Origin: Clostridiales bacterium
GTDB taxonomy: Bacteria > Bacillota > Clostridia > Christensenellales > Aristaeellaceae
Assembly (NCBI GenBank): GCA_012523405.1
Contig: JAAYIN010000094.1
Span: 1 to 38,146 of the forward strand
Direction of reading: 5' to 3'
DNA: 38,146 bases
Part shown: one piece after another, positions 1-7,156 of the stretch
Numbering within the stretch: the stretch's first letter is position 1
Layout of the letters: each line of letters begins with the position of its first letter
Notes under the pieces: generated by a model
What the model was told of the DNA's origin: nothing
Seen by the model: only the letters and a program-made list of their open reading frames with translations
Databases searched by the model: none
Made by a program: the position numbers and the translations under genes

Positions 1-57
1 GGAGTTTCCGCTCGTTGCTTGAAGCATTGCTATGTTTTCTTCAGCTTTTCCTTTCAT
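1..57 (-). CDS. 5' end of an unknown gene, cut by the window edge
   Basis: An ATG at 57 on the minus strand opens 19 codons without a stop and runs off the left edge; the visible peptide begins MKGKAEENIAMLQ. The product cannot be identified from so little. The case for a real gene is its upstream region: a sigma-A promoter (-35 TTGACA, 17-bp spacer, -10 TATACT) points at it and a Fur-like palindrome sits at the expected transcription start. The ribosome binding site is weak (AAAG about 5 bases before the ATG). If the palindrome is a Fur box, the gene should be iron-responsive. An internal ATG at codon 11 is possible but has no better ribosome binding site. Confidence 0.45.
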   Translation of the reverse strand, partial: MKGKAEENIAMLQATSGNS

Positions 58-78
58 CTTTACTTTACAGTGCCATTG

Positions 79-107
79 AAATTGAAAATGAATTTCATTT
101 TCAATTT
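79..107. promoter_or_regulatory. Fur-like operator palindrome
   Basis: Two perfect 13-bp arms (AAATTGAAAATGA and its complement) flank a 3-base centre. The central 19 bases match the classical Fur box (GATAATGATAATCATTATC) at 14 positions by eye. It lies directly downstream of the -10 box of the left-edge gene, a normal place for a repressor site. A role as a transcript hairpin is the alternative. Confidence 0.5.
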
Positions 108-110
108 GGA

Positions 111-139
111 AGTATAGATCGTTTTCATGAAATTGTCAA
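111..139 (-). promoter_or_regulatory. Sigma-A promoter of the left-edge gene
   Basis: Reading the minus strand, TTGACA (139-134) is followed by a 17-bp spacer and TATACT (116-111). The predicted start of transcription is near 104, inside the palindrome at 79-107. Confidence 0.7.
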
Positions 140-217
140 TAGTAGAAACAAGAAAGATTGATGATCATAACATATAATAATAGTGATATTTATAGATGAA
201 AACATCCATTCTAATGC

Positions 218-246
218 TTGACAAATACGTGAAACGCGTGTATAAT
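218..246 (+). promoter_or_regulatory. Consensus sigma-A promoter of tRNA-Trp
   Basis: TTGACA (218-223), exactly 17 bp, then TATAAT (241-246): a perfect match to the sigma-A consensus, ending 14 bases before the mature tRNA. Such strength is typical of stable RNA genes. Confidence 0.9.
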
Positions 247-260
247 TCATACTCGTGCGA

Positions 261-334
261 AGGGGCATGGTGTAATGGTAACACGTGGGTCTCCAAAACC
301 TTTGTTGAGGGTTCGAGTCCTTCTGCCCCTGCCA
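261..334 (+). tRNA. trnW: tRNA-Trp (anticodon CCA)
   Basis: A full cloverleaf can be folded. The acceptor stem AGGGGCA (261-267) pairs with TGCCCCT (324-330), the D stem GTGT pairs with ACAC, and the anticodon loop CTCCAAA (291-297) gives anticodon CCA at 293-295. The T arm GAGGG/CCTTC encloses loop TTCGAGT. Discriminator G331 and an encoded CCA tail (332-334) complete it. The only weak pair is T-T at the base of the anticodon stem. It has its own consensus promoter and a terminator directly behind it, so it is a monocistronic tRNA gene. Confidence 0.97.
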
Positions 335-335
335 T

Positions 336-364
336 AAAAAGTCCAGTTTGACTGGACTTTTTTG
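336..364 (+). terminator. Rho-independent terminator of tRNA-Trp
   Basis: Stem AAAAAGTCCAG / CTGGACTTTTT with loop TTTGA, ending in a run of six T, two bases after the encoded CCA. Confidence 0.88.
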
Positions 365-407
365 CTATTTGCACTTATTGTCGGTAGCAGGAAAGTGGGT
401 GAGTGTC

Positions 408-995
408 ATGTCAGTTCTATATCATGGTAGCGATCAAAAAGGGCTAGAACGAATCATACCGCAGTTATCCACACATGGAAAAAGATATGTCTATGCAACA
501 AAATATCCAGCGATTGCCTTATTGTTCTTATGTCGATGGAATGATTACTTATTGACGCTTGAAACAGCCATGAAAGAGGATCGTTTGCAGATCAATCTTG
601 TGGAGCGTTATCCGAATGCCTTTGAAGAAATTTATGCCGGGAATAAAGGATACATATATACTTTGAAGGCAGAACAGTTTATTCATGATCCAAGCTGCTG
701 GGATATGGAATTGGTTTCAGAACATGAGGAAATGCCGATTTCGTGCACAGAGGTTAGTGATGTGCTAGCAGCACTGAAAACGCTTGAAGGATATGATGAA
801 ATAAGCTTGTATCATTATCCAAAGAGACCAAAGAGCATTCCCGATGATGAGTCTGATCTGATTGATAAATCAATTGAGCTTTATCAACTAAATGGCGATC
901 TTTACAATGCTAGGTATTGCATCGAAAAATTCCCGCACCTGAGGGACCGCCTTGCCTATAGGTTTAAGAAAGAGTTCAATATCGATAGTTTATAA
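408..995 (+). CDS. Conserved-looking hypothetical protein (195 aa)
   Basis: Soluble protein without signal peptide or membrane segment. I chose ATG 408 (MSVLYHGSDQ) because GGTGAG lies 4 bases upstream; GTG 399 behind AGGAAAG is an alternative, and a start near 348 is unlikely because it lies inside the tRNA terminator. The N-terminus carries a YHGS motif, then HGKRYVYAT and a run of small and hydrophobic residues. This Y-H-G-S ... Y-x-Y-A-T arrangement recalls small ADP-ribosyltransferase-fold families of DUF3990 or KptA type, but that is only a resemblance. The C-terminal third is rich in Asp, Glu and Tyr. No promoter of its own was recognised; the gene lies 44 bases behind the tRNA terminator. 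Its 3' end overlaps the antisense 3' end of the Cys-rich gene by 40 bases. Function unknown. Confidence 0.75.
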   Translation: MSVLYHGSDQKGLERIIPQLSTHGKRYVYATKYPAIALLFLCRWNDYLLTLETAMKEDRLQINLVERYPNAFEEIYAGNKGYIYTLKAEQFIHDPSCWDMELVSEHEEMPISCTEVSDVLAALKTLEGYDEISLYHYPKRPKSIPDDESDLIDKSIELYQLNGDLYNARYCIEKFPHLRDRLAYRFKKEFNIDSL

Positions 996-1522
996 GTAAA
1001 AGGAAGCAAACGCATAATTGTTTGCTTCCTTCGTTTATTTGTCGCACCATATCGCTTTTTTGTAGTGGTTGCATTATCAACTGTGATGACGCCCTTACCG
1101 ATGTATTCTACGCAGCGACTGTCCACGAACAGGATGTCGATGGGTACGTCGATCTTACAACGCACACGGGCGAAGCAAGGGCGGTCGCAAAGACGCTCGA
1201 CTGTTAGGTTGCGGATAACACCCTCTGTGGTGGTAGAGCGGCAGCTCTCAAATGTAATGGGGGTAACGGGGGCAGAGGTGGGGGTAACGGTTTCCGAAGC
1301 ATTGTCTTGGCAACCGCAGTTGCATCCACAGTTGTTACCGGCAACCATTGCGTAACTAGTGATGGTGATTTCTTTGTCGTCAAGCTGCTCCTGTTGAAGG
1401 CAACTGTCGTATACACGCTTAAGCTGCACACAGATTTTCTCTTGCAAACCGTCCAGTGCGCTACCTGAGATGGTACCCGGGCAGGAACAGGGATTGGCGT
1501 TTTTGTAGCTGAAAAATGACAT
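956..1522 (-). CDS. Cys-rich protein, presumed spore-surface component (188 aa)
   Basis: The start is ATG 1522 (MSFFSYKNANPCSCPG), 7 bases after AAGGAGG; the GTG two codons upstream is too close to that site. Features in order are an N-terminal CSC pair, a segment containing VQLKRVYDSCLQQEQLDD (about residues 32-50), a cluster NCGCNCGC (about 66-73), and a beta-rich part with ESCRSTTTEG and RLCDRPCFARVR. From memory, Clostridial proteins with this VQ-K-RV-DSC ... SCRSTTT ... LCDRP layout are uncharacterised and often continue further after the CVE-G segment. Here the protein changes character at about residue 155 and ends in a basic tail that reads through a terminator hairpin, so a C-terminal truncation is possible. 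A sigma-K-like promoter at 1600-1626 supports late mother-cell expression. Spore-surface function is inference. Confidence 0.7.
   Translation of the reverse strand: MSFFSYKNANPCSCPGTISGSALDGLQEKICVQLKRVYDSCLQQEQLDDKEITITSYAMVAGNNCGCNCGCQDNASETVTPTSAPVTPITFESCRSTTTEGVIRNLTVERLCDRPCFARVRCKIDVPIDILFVDSRCVEYIGKGVITVDNATTTKKRYGATNKRRKQTIMRLLPFTYKLSILNSFLNL
1001..1036 (+). terminator. Hairpin terminator between convergent genes
   Basis: Ten perfectly paired bases (GGAAGCAAAC, 1002-1011, with GTTTGCTTCC, 1020-1029), an 8-base loop and then TTCGTTTATTT. It serves the 408-995 gene. On the minus strand it falls inside the open frame of the Cys-rich gene. Confidence 0.75.
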
Positions 1523-1599
1523 TGGCACGCCTCCTTCTATGTGTCGGTCTTGTAGATGATGACCTTGCTTTGAATCATCCCTTATTGACCGCTCACTGT

Positions 1600-1626
1600 T
1601 ACATTATGACGGGAGAGGCATTGTGT
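1600..1626 (-). promoter_or_regulatory. Sigma-K-like promoter of the Cys-rich gene
   Basis: On the minus strand, GCAC ends in AC at 1626-1625; 16 bases later follows CATAATGTA (1608-1600). This fits the sigma-K pattern (AC in the -35, 16 bp, CATA-N3-TA) at every defined position. The 5' leader would be about 70 bases, ending in a strong AAGGAGG. Confidence 0.55.
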
Positions 1627-1827
1627 GCAAAAGTTGTGGCTGACAATTTTAATTTTTTTGATTCTTTCGCTTTTGGGCTGCGGTAATGATGCAAAACGAA
1701 CGTCATATGAGATGGGCTAGCACAGGAAATGGTCATTCTATGGAAGGAAGAACCTGTAGAAATGGAGGAGAACAAGAAGATTACGTTTATACATTTTAAT
1801 ATCAATGGTATAAATATCGATGATTAA
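1625..1827 (+). pseudogene. Decayed lipoprotein gene fragment, frameshifted
   Basis: GTG 1625, 6 bases after GAGAGG, opens a 31-codon frame that reads as a lipoprotein signal: a hydrophobic stretch then the lipobox LLGC followed by GN. It stops at TAG 1718-1720. The adjacent frame, entered at 1717, continues for 36 codons (LAQEMVILWKEEPVEME..., ending at TAA 1825-1827) with coding-like composition, as expected if one gene was broken by a frameshift. The N-terminus resembles lipoprotein solute-binding proteins, but too little is left for a family. A genuine 31-residue lipoprotein is a less likely alternative. Confidence 0.45.
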
Positions 1828-2158
1828 TTCAACACTATCCCAGCCAGGAAGATCATAGGGCAGCTGGATTCTCTGCTCCAAGCCGCGTACTATGTGTCAT
1901 GTACATGCGTTGTGCTCACGCCAAGGAGCAAGCCCGTTCATCTCGCTTGGTGACGTTGTCTGCACCTTCCAATAAGCTGCAATAGCAAATACCTCCATAT
2001 GATTTCTGGTGAAATATCATACGTGGGTAAATCGTTGGATGATTGCTGGCTATCTTATTACATGGCTTCAATGCCATGGGTTGATTCTTTTGATAGATAG
2101 TATGCCGCGACATTCCGGTGGTTTATGAGGACACTTTTAAACAGTTACAATTTAGCAG
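1828..2158. other. Non-coding or decayed stretch
   Basis: No convincing gene on either strand. Short plus-strand frames with coding-like residues occur (for example LSYYMASMPWVDSFD near 2050-2095), separated by stops, consistent with further remnants of the broken gene upstream. A minus-strand open frame of 65 codons here has no ribosome binding site and odd composition. Confidence 0.35.
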
Positions 2159-2159
2159 T

Positions 2160-2187
2160 TTGCATCCTAGTTTGTGTGTGATATAAT
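2160..2187 (+). promoter_or_regulatory. Sigma-A-type promoter of the cotH operon
   Basis: TTGCAT (2160-2165), 16 bp, TATAAT (2182-2187), 64 bases before the cotH start codon. An imperfect palindrome GGTATCATATGACC lies about 20 bases downstream and could hold a regulator. Confidence 0.55.
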
Positions 2188-2251
2188 ACCACTATGTGTG
2201 CTTGGGTATCATATGACCTAAGCACTCAACCCATGAAAGGAGGTTCCATGC

Positions 2252-5200
2252 ATGCAGTATAACACGTCACAGCAACAGGGCTCGCCCAAAAGGCCGACAA
2301 AAAACTATGAGCCGCGCAAACGTAAGAGCCAAGTTCAGACCACGCTCCCAGCTTTGCTGTTGTTTGTGGCTTTGCTGGTAGTCATGTACTTGATATTCCC
2401 AAAGGAAGCTGGAAGGCATATTGGCACAAGTAAATATGATGGTCTGGTGATAAGCGAAGTAATGGCTGCGAACTCTTCGGCAGTGCCCGATGAAAACGGC
2501 GAATTTAGTGACTGGATGGAACTGTACAATGGTACGGGCGAAGATCTGGATATGGAAGGTATTATGATTACCAACCGAACAGATCGAATTACATTTCCGT
2601 TTCCGAGCTATTTGCTGAAGGCAGGGGAAAGGGTTGTCATTTTTGCTTCGGACAGTTATCAACTGGAGACGAGCAAACCCTTTCACGGCAAGTTCAAAAT
2701 ATCATCTGCAGGGGATCACTTATACCTGTACGATCCCAACATGTACCTGATTGATGAACTGGCTACGCCGACTCTTACCGCTGATAGCAGTTATGTTCTC
2801 AGCAGTATAGATGAAGATGGAATCAGAAAATACGAGACAACCACCTACTATAGCCCAGGCTATGAAAACACAGAGGATGGTTTTGTTTCTTATCGCGCAG
2901 CGAATGCCAGCGAAGCTGGTGCTTTGGTGATCAATGAAATTTCGCCTGATCCAAAAGTTGGCATACCCGATCAAGATGGAGAAATTGTCGATTGGGTGGA
3001 GCTAAGGAATACCACGGATGAGCCGATTTCTCTGGCTGGGTATTATCTGAGCGATAAAGAGAATAAGCCGATGAAATGGCGTTTTCCTGAAACCGCTGTT
3101 ATCCCTGCAAATGGATACTATCTGATCTATTGCAGCGGTAAAGGCATTTTACAGGATAATGGCATTGCACATACCAATTTCTCGATTAGTGCAGAGCGCG
3201 AAACGATCGTGCTTAGCGACAAATATGGTCGATTGATTGACCGTGCGACAGTTGAAAACGTACCTGAGGATTACTCAATGGGACGGGATGAAAATGACGA
3301 TTGGAAGCAATTCGATCTTTCAACGCCTGGTCAAAGCAATGATGCAAACGGACAGGCAAAAGCGGATCAGCTAATTCGTGCATATAACCCGATTGGTGTG
3401 TATATCACTGAGGTGATGGCGTCCAATGATTCAACTGCTATCGGTGTTTTAGGCATAACGACGGACTATGTTGAGCTCTACAATTCAACCTCAGCCGCTG
3501 TTGACATTTCTTTTTATGGTCTCAGCGACTCTCTTAAGCGCCCGCGTAGATGGCAGTTCCCCTCGGGGACTGTCATCCAGCCGGGTGAGTACAAGGTGAT
3601 TCATCTAGATGGACAAGCTAGTATCTCGACCACTACAGACATTCACACCAATTTCAAAATTGCCCGTGCAGGCGGAGAAACTATTTCTTTTTGTGATCCG
3701 TCAGGTAAAGTGCTGGACCGCATTCCTCTAAAGCTCATTCCAACAGATCACAGCTATGGCCGCACTCATGGCTATAGTGGTTTTTATTACTATGACGTTC
3801 CCACGCCTGGGCAGGAAAACGGCACCGGCTACTATGGCTACGCAATTACCCCTGCCTTCTCCATTCCAGGCGGCGAATATAAAAGCAGCATTCAACTGAG
3901 TATCTCAATTCCTGATAATAGCGATGTTTACTATACAACAGATGGATCAATCCCAACAAAAGAAAATGGAATCTTGTATCAAGGCGACATTTTCGAAATT
4001 AAAACAGTCAAGGCCATTAGAGCTAGGGCATTTGATAGGAGCGGGATGCTGCAACCAAGTGAAATCATCACGCAAACTTATTTGCTAAACCTTTACCATG
4101 CATTTCCCATTGTCAGCCTTGTCACCGATCCCGATGTACTCTGGAACGATGAAACGGGTATGCTGACAATTGGCCCCGATATCGATAAGAGCAGGGGCAT
4201 TCCATTCAAAAACGCCATCTATCGGCAAGTGAAGGATAAGCTTGGCGCTAGCCCCGGCTATGTGGAGATATACACAAAGGAAGGCACCCAGCTTATCAGC
4301 CAAGGGATAGAGTTTAAATTGCAAGGACAAAACAGCTTGGACTATCCGCAGAAATCCTTTAAAGTGAAGGCGAAGGCCAAGTATGGTGCTAAGTACTTTG
4401 CGGCAAGCCTCTTTGAGGATCGCCCCTTCACAGAGTATAAGAGTTTTGCTCTGCGTATCAGCGGCAATGACAGTGCTTGGACGCGGTTTAACGACGGCTT
4501 CCAAGGCCGCCTGATGGATCTGTTCAATGAGGTGACAGACACGCCCACTACCGTCATTCACCAAGCATGGAAGCCTGTGGTGGTGTACCTCAACGGCGTA
4601 TACTGGGGTCATTACAACATGCGCGAGCGCGTTGATCGCTACTTTGTTGCCCAGCATGAGGGACTTTCGCTTGATGAAGCGGACGAAATGGATATTCTGG
4701 AAGCGAGCAGTACAGTTAGCTACGGCTCAAACACAGAGTATAAGGCGATGATCAAGAAGGTAAAGGGGATGTCCCCCGGTACCAATGAGGCGGATTTGCA
4801 GTATATTCTGGACAATATCGATGTCGATAATTACTTTGATTACATGGCATTTGAAATGTTCTTTGGTAACTCTGACCCCGGTAATATCCGTTTCTATAAG
4901 CTCAAGGCAGAAGGTTCAAAATGGAAATGGATATTATACGATGTTGATTACGGATTCTTTAAGAGCGGCTTTGACAGCCCAATGAGTTATCTAAAAGCAA
5001 AGGGAGCTGGCGACAAATATATCGATAATACGCTTATCCTTAAGCTGCTTGAAAACAAGGAAATGCAGAATAAGTTCCTGACGCGTCTTGGTGAGATCTA
5101 TCAGTTATTTACAACTGATTACATGATCAGTGTGTTTGATGAAATGGCTGCAATTCTTGAACCTGAAATGCAAATGCATTTTAGTAGATGGGCAGAGGAG

Positions 5201-5431
5201 AATGACAGGGCAATCAACTCTGACTCGCCGCTCACGCCTGAAGGTGCAATGCGTTACTGGAATACACGTCTTGACTTTACCCATAATGTGCTGAAAAAAC
5301 GCCCCAGATACTTTTATGAGATGGTTCAAGAAAAATTTGAGACTACTGATCAGGAAATGATAGAGTACTTTGGCGTTAAGCCAGAACTTCCCAGTGATGC
5401 TATTTATACGGAAGGCAGAAAGTGGCGTTAA
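2252..5431 (+). CDS. cotH: CotH-family protein with three lamin-tail domains (1059 aa)
   Basis: Membrane-anchored, largely extracellular protein. A basic N-terminus (about 1-30) precedes one membrane segment at 31-49. Three lamin-tail-like domains follow near 64-200, 223-360 and 382-520, each opening with a V/I-x-E-hydrophobic strand and D-W/Y-hydrophobic-E-L-x-N. A chitobiase C-terminal-type domain (about 537-612, VYYTTDGSIPT) precedes the CotH domain (about 615-1000). CotH landmarks are KLQGQNS, SFALRISGND, NMRERVD near 790 and D-V-D-Y-G-F near 895; CotH proteins are atypical kinases that phosphorylate spore-coat proteins in Bacillus. The start at ATG 2252 has AAGGAGG 8 bases upstream. The DUF4956 and VTC genes follow on the same strand, a grouping I recall from other bacteria. 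The substrate is unknown, and the sigma-A-like promoter leaves sporulation-specific use unproven. Confidence 0.9.
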   Translation: MQYNTSQQQGSPKRPTKNYEPRKRKSQVQTTLPALLLFVALLVVMYLIFPKEAGRHIGTSKYDGLVISEVMAANSSAVPDENGEFSDWMELYNGTGEDLDMEGIMITNRTDRITFPFPSYLLKAGERVVIFASDSYQLETSKPFHGKFKISSAGDHLYLYDPNMYLIDELATPTLTADSSYVLSSIDEDGIRKYETTTYYSPGYENTEDGFVSYRAANASEAGALVINEISPDPKVGIPDQDGEIVDWVELRNTTDEPISLAGYYLSDKENKPMKWRFPETAVIPANGYYLIYCSGKGILQDNGIAHTNFSISAERETIVLSDKYGRLIDRATVENVPEDYSMGRDENDDWKQFDLSTPGQSNDANGQAKADQLIRAYNPIGVYITEVMASNDSTAIGVLGITTDYVELYNSTSAAVDISFYGLSDSLKRPRRWQFPSGTVIQPGEYKVIHLDGQASISTTTDIHTNFKIARAGGETISFCDPSGKVLDRIPLKLIPTDHSYGRTHGYSGFYYYDVPTPGQENGTGYYGYAITPAFSIPGGEYKSSIQLSISIPDNSDVYYTTDGSIPTKENGILYQGDIFEIKTVKAIRARAFDRSGMLQPSEIITQTYLLNLYHAFPIVSLVTDPDVLWNDETGMLTIGPDIDKSRGIPFKNAIYRQVKDKLGASPGYVEIYTKEGTQLISQGIEFKLQGQNSLDYPQKSFKVKAKAKYGAKYFAASLFEDRPFTEYKSFALRISGNDSAWTRFNDGFQGRLMDLFNEVTDTPTTVIHQAWKPVVVYLNGVYWGHYNMRERVDRYFVAQHEGLSLDEADEMDILEASSTVSYGSNTEYKAMIKKVKGMSPGTNEADLQYILDNIDVDNYFDYMAFEMFFGNSDPGNIRFYKLKAEGSKWKWILYDVDYGFFKSGFDSPMSYLKAKGAGDKYIDNTLILKLLENKEMQNKFLTRLGEIYQLFTTDYMISVFDEMAAILEPEMQMHFSRWAEENDRAINSDSPLTPEGAMRYWNTRLDFTHNVLKKRPRYFYEMVQEKFETTDQEMIEYFGVKPELPSDAIYTEGRKWR

Positions 5432-5490
5432 TCATTTTGATGAGTAACCATCCAAACTAACCTATAGCGATCTCTTATGCCGTATAAATG

Positions 5491-5519
5491 TTGACAAATG
5501 TCATTGGCTATCGTACCAT
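5491..5519 (+). promoter_or_regulatory. Possible sigma-A promoter of the DUF4956-VTC pair
   Basis: A perfect TTGACA (5491-5496), 17 bp, then TACCAT (5514-5519), a four-of-six -10. It lies in the 184-base gap behind cotH, so the two downstream genes could be transcribed separately as well as from the cotH promoter. The rest of the gap shows nothing recognisable. Confidence 0.5.
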
Positions 5520-5615
5520 GCTAGAGTCAATGAAACTTACATGATCGCAGAATAAATGATTGGTTCATCACTTACTTAGGTAGGTATTGAAAACAACGAA
5601 GGAGGCACCCATCCA

Positions 5616-6314
5616 ATGAAGTTTTCCTCTCTTATGACAAGTACAAGTGCTGCTAGTATTATCAATACAACTGGCTTGGCTGCACAGTTTAAGAGCATTG
5701 TACCAGCTGACCTGTTTATTGCGCTAGGCATTGCATTTCTGGTAGGTCTTATCATTGCATTTGTATACCGTAAAACCTATCGAGGCGTTCTGTACAGCCC
5801 TACTTTTACCCTAACGCTCATTATGCTTACACTGATAACCACGCCTGTGGTTATGTGTATTAAGAGCGATATCGCGCTGTCAATGGGTATGGTTGGTGCA
5901 TTGTCAATCGTTCGTTTCCGTACCGCAGTTAAAGATCCGCTGGATACAGCGTATATGTTCTGGTCGCTGACAATGGGTATTTTGCTTGGTGCAGGCTTAC
6001 ATCTGGTTGCCATCATCGTTGCACTCTGCATTTCAGTGATTATGTTCATTTTGACTTTTGTCAAGATAGGTGAACCCAATACCTATCTGCTTGTTGTGCA
6101 CTATGACGAGTATTGCGAAAGCGCGATCAACTCGGAGATCAAGCGCGGCGTGAAAAACTCTAAGCTTCGTTCCAAGACGTTAACCCGTGCAGGTGCCGAA
6201 ATGACATATGAAATCCGCCTCAATGACCGTCATGAGATCGTTACTCGGATGCTTGATATTGAAGGCGTCCATGATGCAACACTTGTAGCTTGCCAGAGTG
6301 AGGTCGGAGCTTAA
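5616..6314 (+). CDS. DUF4956 membrane protein (232 aa)
   Basis: Integral membrane protein of the DUF4956 family. After a Ser/Thr-rich N-terminus there are about four membrane segments (near 31-50, 66-84, 88-105 and 122-150), with the family landmark SIVRFRTAVKDPLDTAY between them. A soluble C-terminal domain of about 75 residues follows and looks like a small ferredoxin- or ACT-type fold (YEIRLNDRHEIVTRMLDIEGV). The family is typically found beside VTC-domain proteins, as here, and its molecular function is not established. GAAGGAGG stands 10 bases before ATG 5616. Seventy-one bases separate it from the VTC gene, and a shared transcript is likely. A role in passing or accepting the product of its VTC partner at the membrane is a guess. 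Confidence 0.87.
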   Translation: MKFSSLMTSTSAASIINTTGLAAQFKSIVPADLFIALGIAFLVGLIIAFVYRKTYRGVLYSPTFTLTLIMLTLITTPVVMCIKSDIALSMGMVGALSIVRFRTAVKDPLDTAYMFWSLTMGILLGAGLHLVAIIVALCISVIMFILTFVKIGEPNTYLLVVHYDEYCESAINSEIKRGVKNSKLRSKTLTRAGAEMTYEIRLNDRHEIVTRMLDIEGVHDATLVACQSEVGA

Positions 6315-6385
6315 GGACAAGATTGCGGGCCGATGTTTCGTCCTGCAGTTTGCTTTTTGGATATCAAAAATAAGGGGGCTCACTC

Positions 6386-7090
6386 ATGGCGATTTCGGTA
6401 CCTCTTCGGCATGAGCTGAAGTTTTATATCAATCAGTTGGAGTATGAAGTGTTATCGCGCGTCCTAGACCGCGTACTATCGCGCGATCCCAATGGGGATG
6501 AGAACAATGAATACCACATACGTTCTCTATACTTCGATACGATTTTCAATGATGCGGTTTTGGATAAAGTGAACGGTGTGAAAAACCGTGATAAGTATCG
6601 CATTAGAATCTACAACTATTCAGATGAATTTATTCGCATGGAATGCAAAACAAAAGTTGGATCGCTTATTTCCAAGCGCTCTCTCGCCATTCCAAAGCTT
6701 CTTGCAGAGCAGTTGATTGCAGGTGACCCAACAGGTCTTGAACGCACCCATAGCGGGCTGCTGCGGGATGTGTATAGGGAAATGAAGCTGAACCTATTAC
6801 GCCCTGTGGTGATTGTTGACTACGTGCGAGAAGCGTACTTGCATCCTGCTGAGGAAGTTCGTATCACATTTGACAAGCAGCTTCATACAGGACTGGGATC
6901 AACTGATTTATTCAATCCATACATCCCAACCGTATCACCTTTCAATCATAACAATATCATTCTGGAAGTAAAGTACAATCGGGTTATGCCATCCTATATT
7001 CGAGATATTCTATGCACTTATGTACATAGCGCACAAAACAGTGCAATATCAAAATATGTATGGTGCCGTAACTTTGAAGGATTTGAATAA
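6386..7090 (+). CDS. VTC-domain protein, polyphosphate polymerase-like (234 aa)
   Basis: Soluble single-domain protein of the VTC type, the tunnel-fold family that in yeast Vtc4 makes polyphosphate from ATP. Basic and acidic residues expected to line the tunnel are visible: RHELKF near the N-terminus, KYRIRIY (about 72-78), MECKTK (about 90-95), SKRS (about 101-104), VIVDYVREAY, RITFD, and ILEVKYN near the C-terminus. The length fits a free-standing bacterial VTC domain. AAGGGGG precedes ATG 6386 by 8 bases. It ends the cotH-DUF4956-VTC operon at a strong terminator. Whether it makes polyphosphate or another polymer in this bacterium is unknown. Its location beside a CotH kinase suggests a cell- or spore-envelope job. 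Confidence 0.87.
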   Translation: MAISVPLRHELKFYINQLEYEVLSRVLDRVLSRDPNGDENNEYHIRSLYFDTIFNDAVLDKVNGVKNRDKYRIRIYNYSDEFIRMECKTKVGSLISKRSLAIPKLLAEQLIAGDPTGLERTHSGLLRDVYREMKLNLLRPVVIVDYVREAYLHPAEEVRITFDKQLHTGLGSTDLFNPYIPTVSPFNHNNIILEVKYNRVMPSYIRDILCTYVHSAQNSAISKYVWCRNFEGFE

Positions 7091-7100
7091 GTAGACGTTA

Positions 7101-7139
7101 AAAAAGGACAAGCTCGTTGTTTGTGAGCTTGTCCTTTTT
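7101..7139. terminator. Bidirectional terminator
   Basis: Perfect 15-bp arms (AAAAAGGACAAGCTC and complement) around a 9-base loop, with T runs in both directions. It separates the VTC gene from the convergent CapA-like gene. Confidence 0.9.
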
Positions 7140-7156
7140 AATTTTGTAAAATCATC

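Noticed and set aside
261-334. tRNA-Trp as an integration site for an island
   Set aside because: No integrase and no second copy of the tRNA 3' end was noticed in the window.
165-374. Minus-strand open frame containing GAEGLEPSTKVLETHVLP
   Set aside because: This is the antisense of tRNA-Trp, a well-known false protein seen in many genome annotations.
1065-1355. Plus-strand open frame opposite the Cys-rich gene
   Set aside because: Arg/Thr/Val-rich composition and no ribosome binding site; the minus strand has a clean AAGGAGG start and a promoter.
4085-4657. 190-codon minus-strand open frame inside cotH
   Set aside because: Lies across the CotH domain, which is clearly coding on the plus strand.
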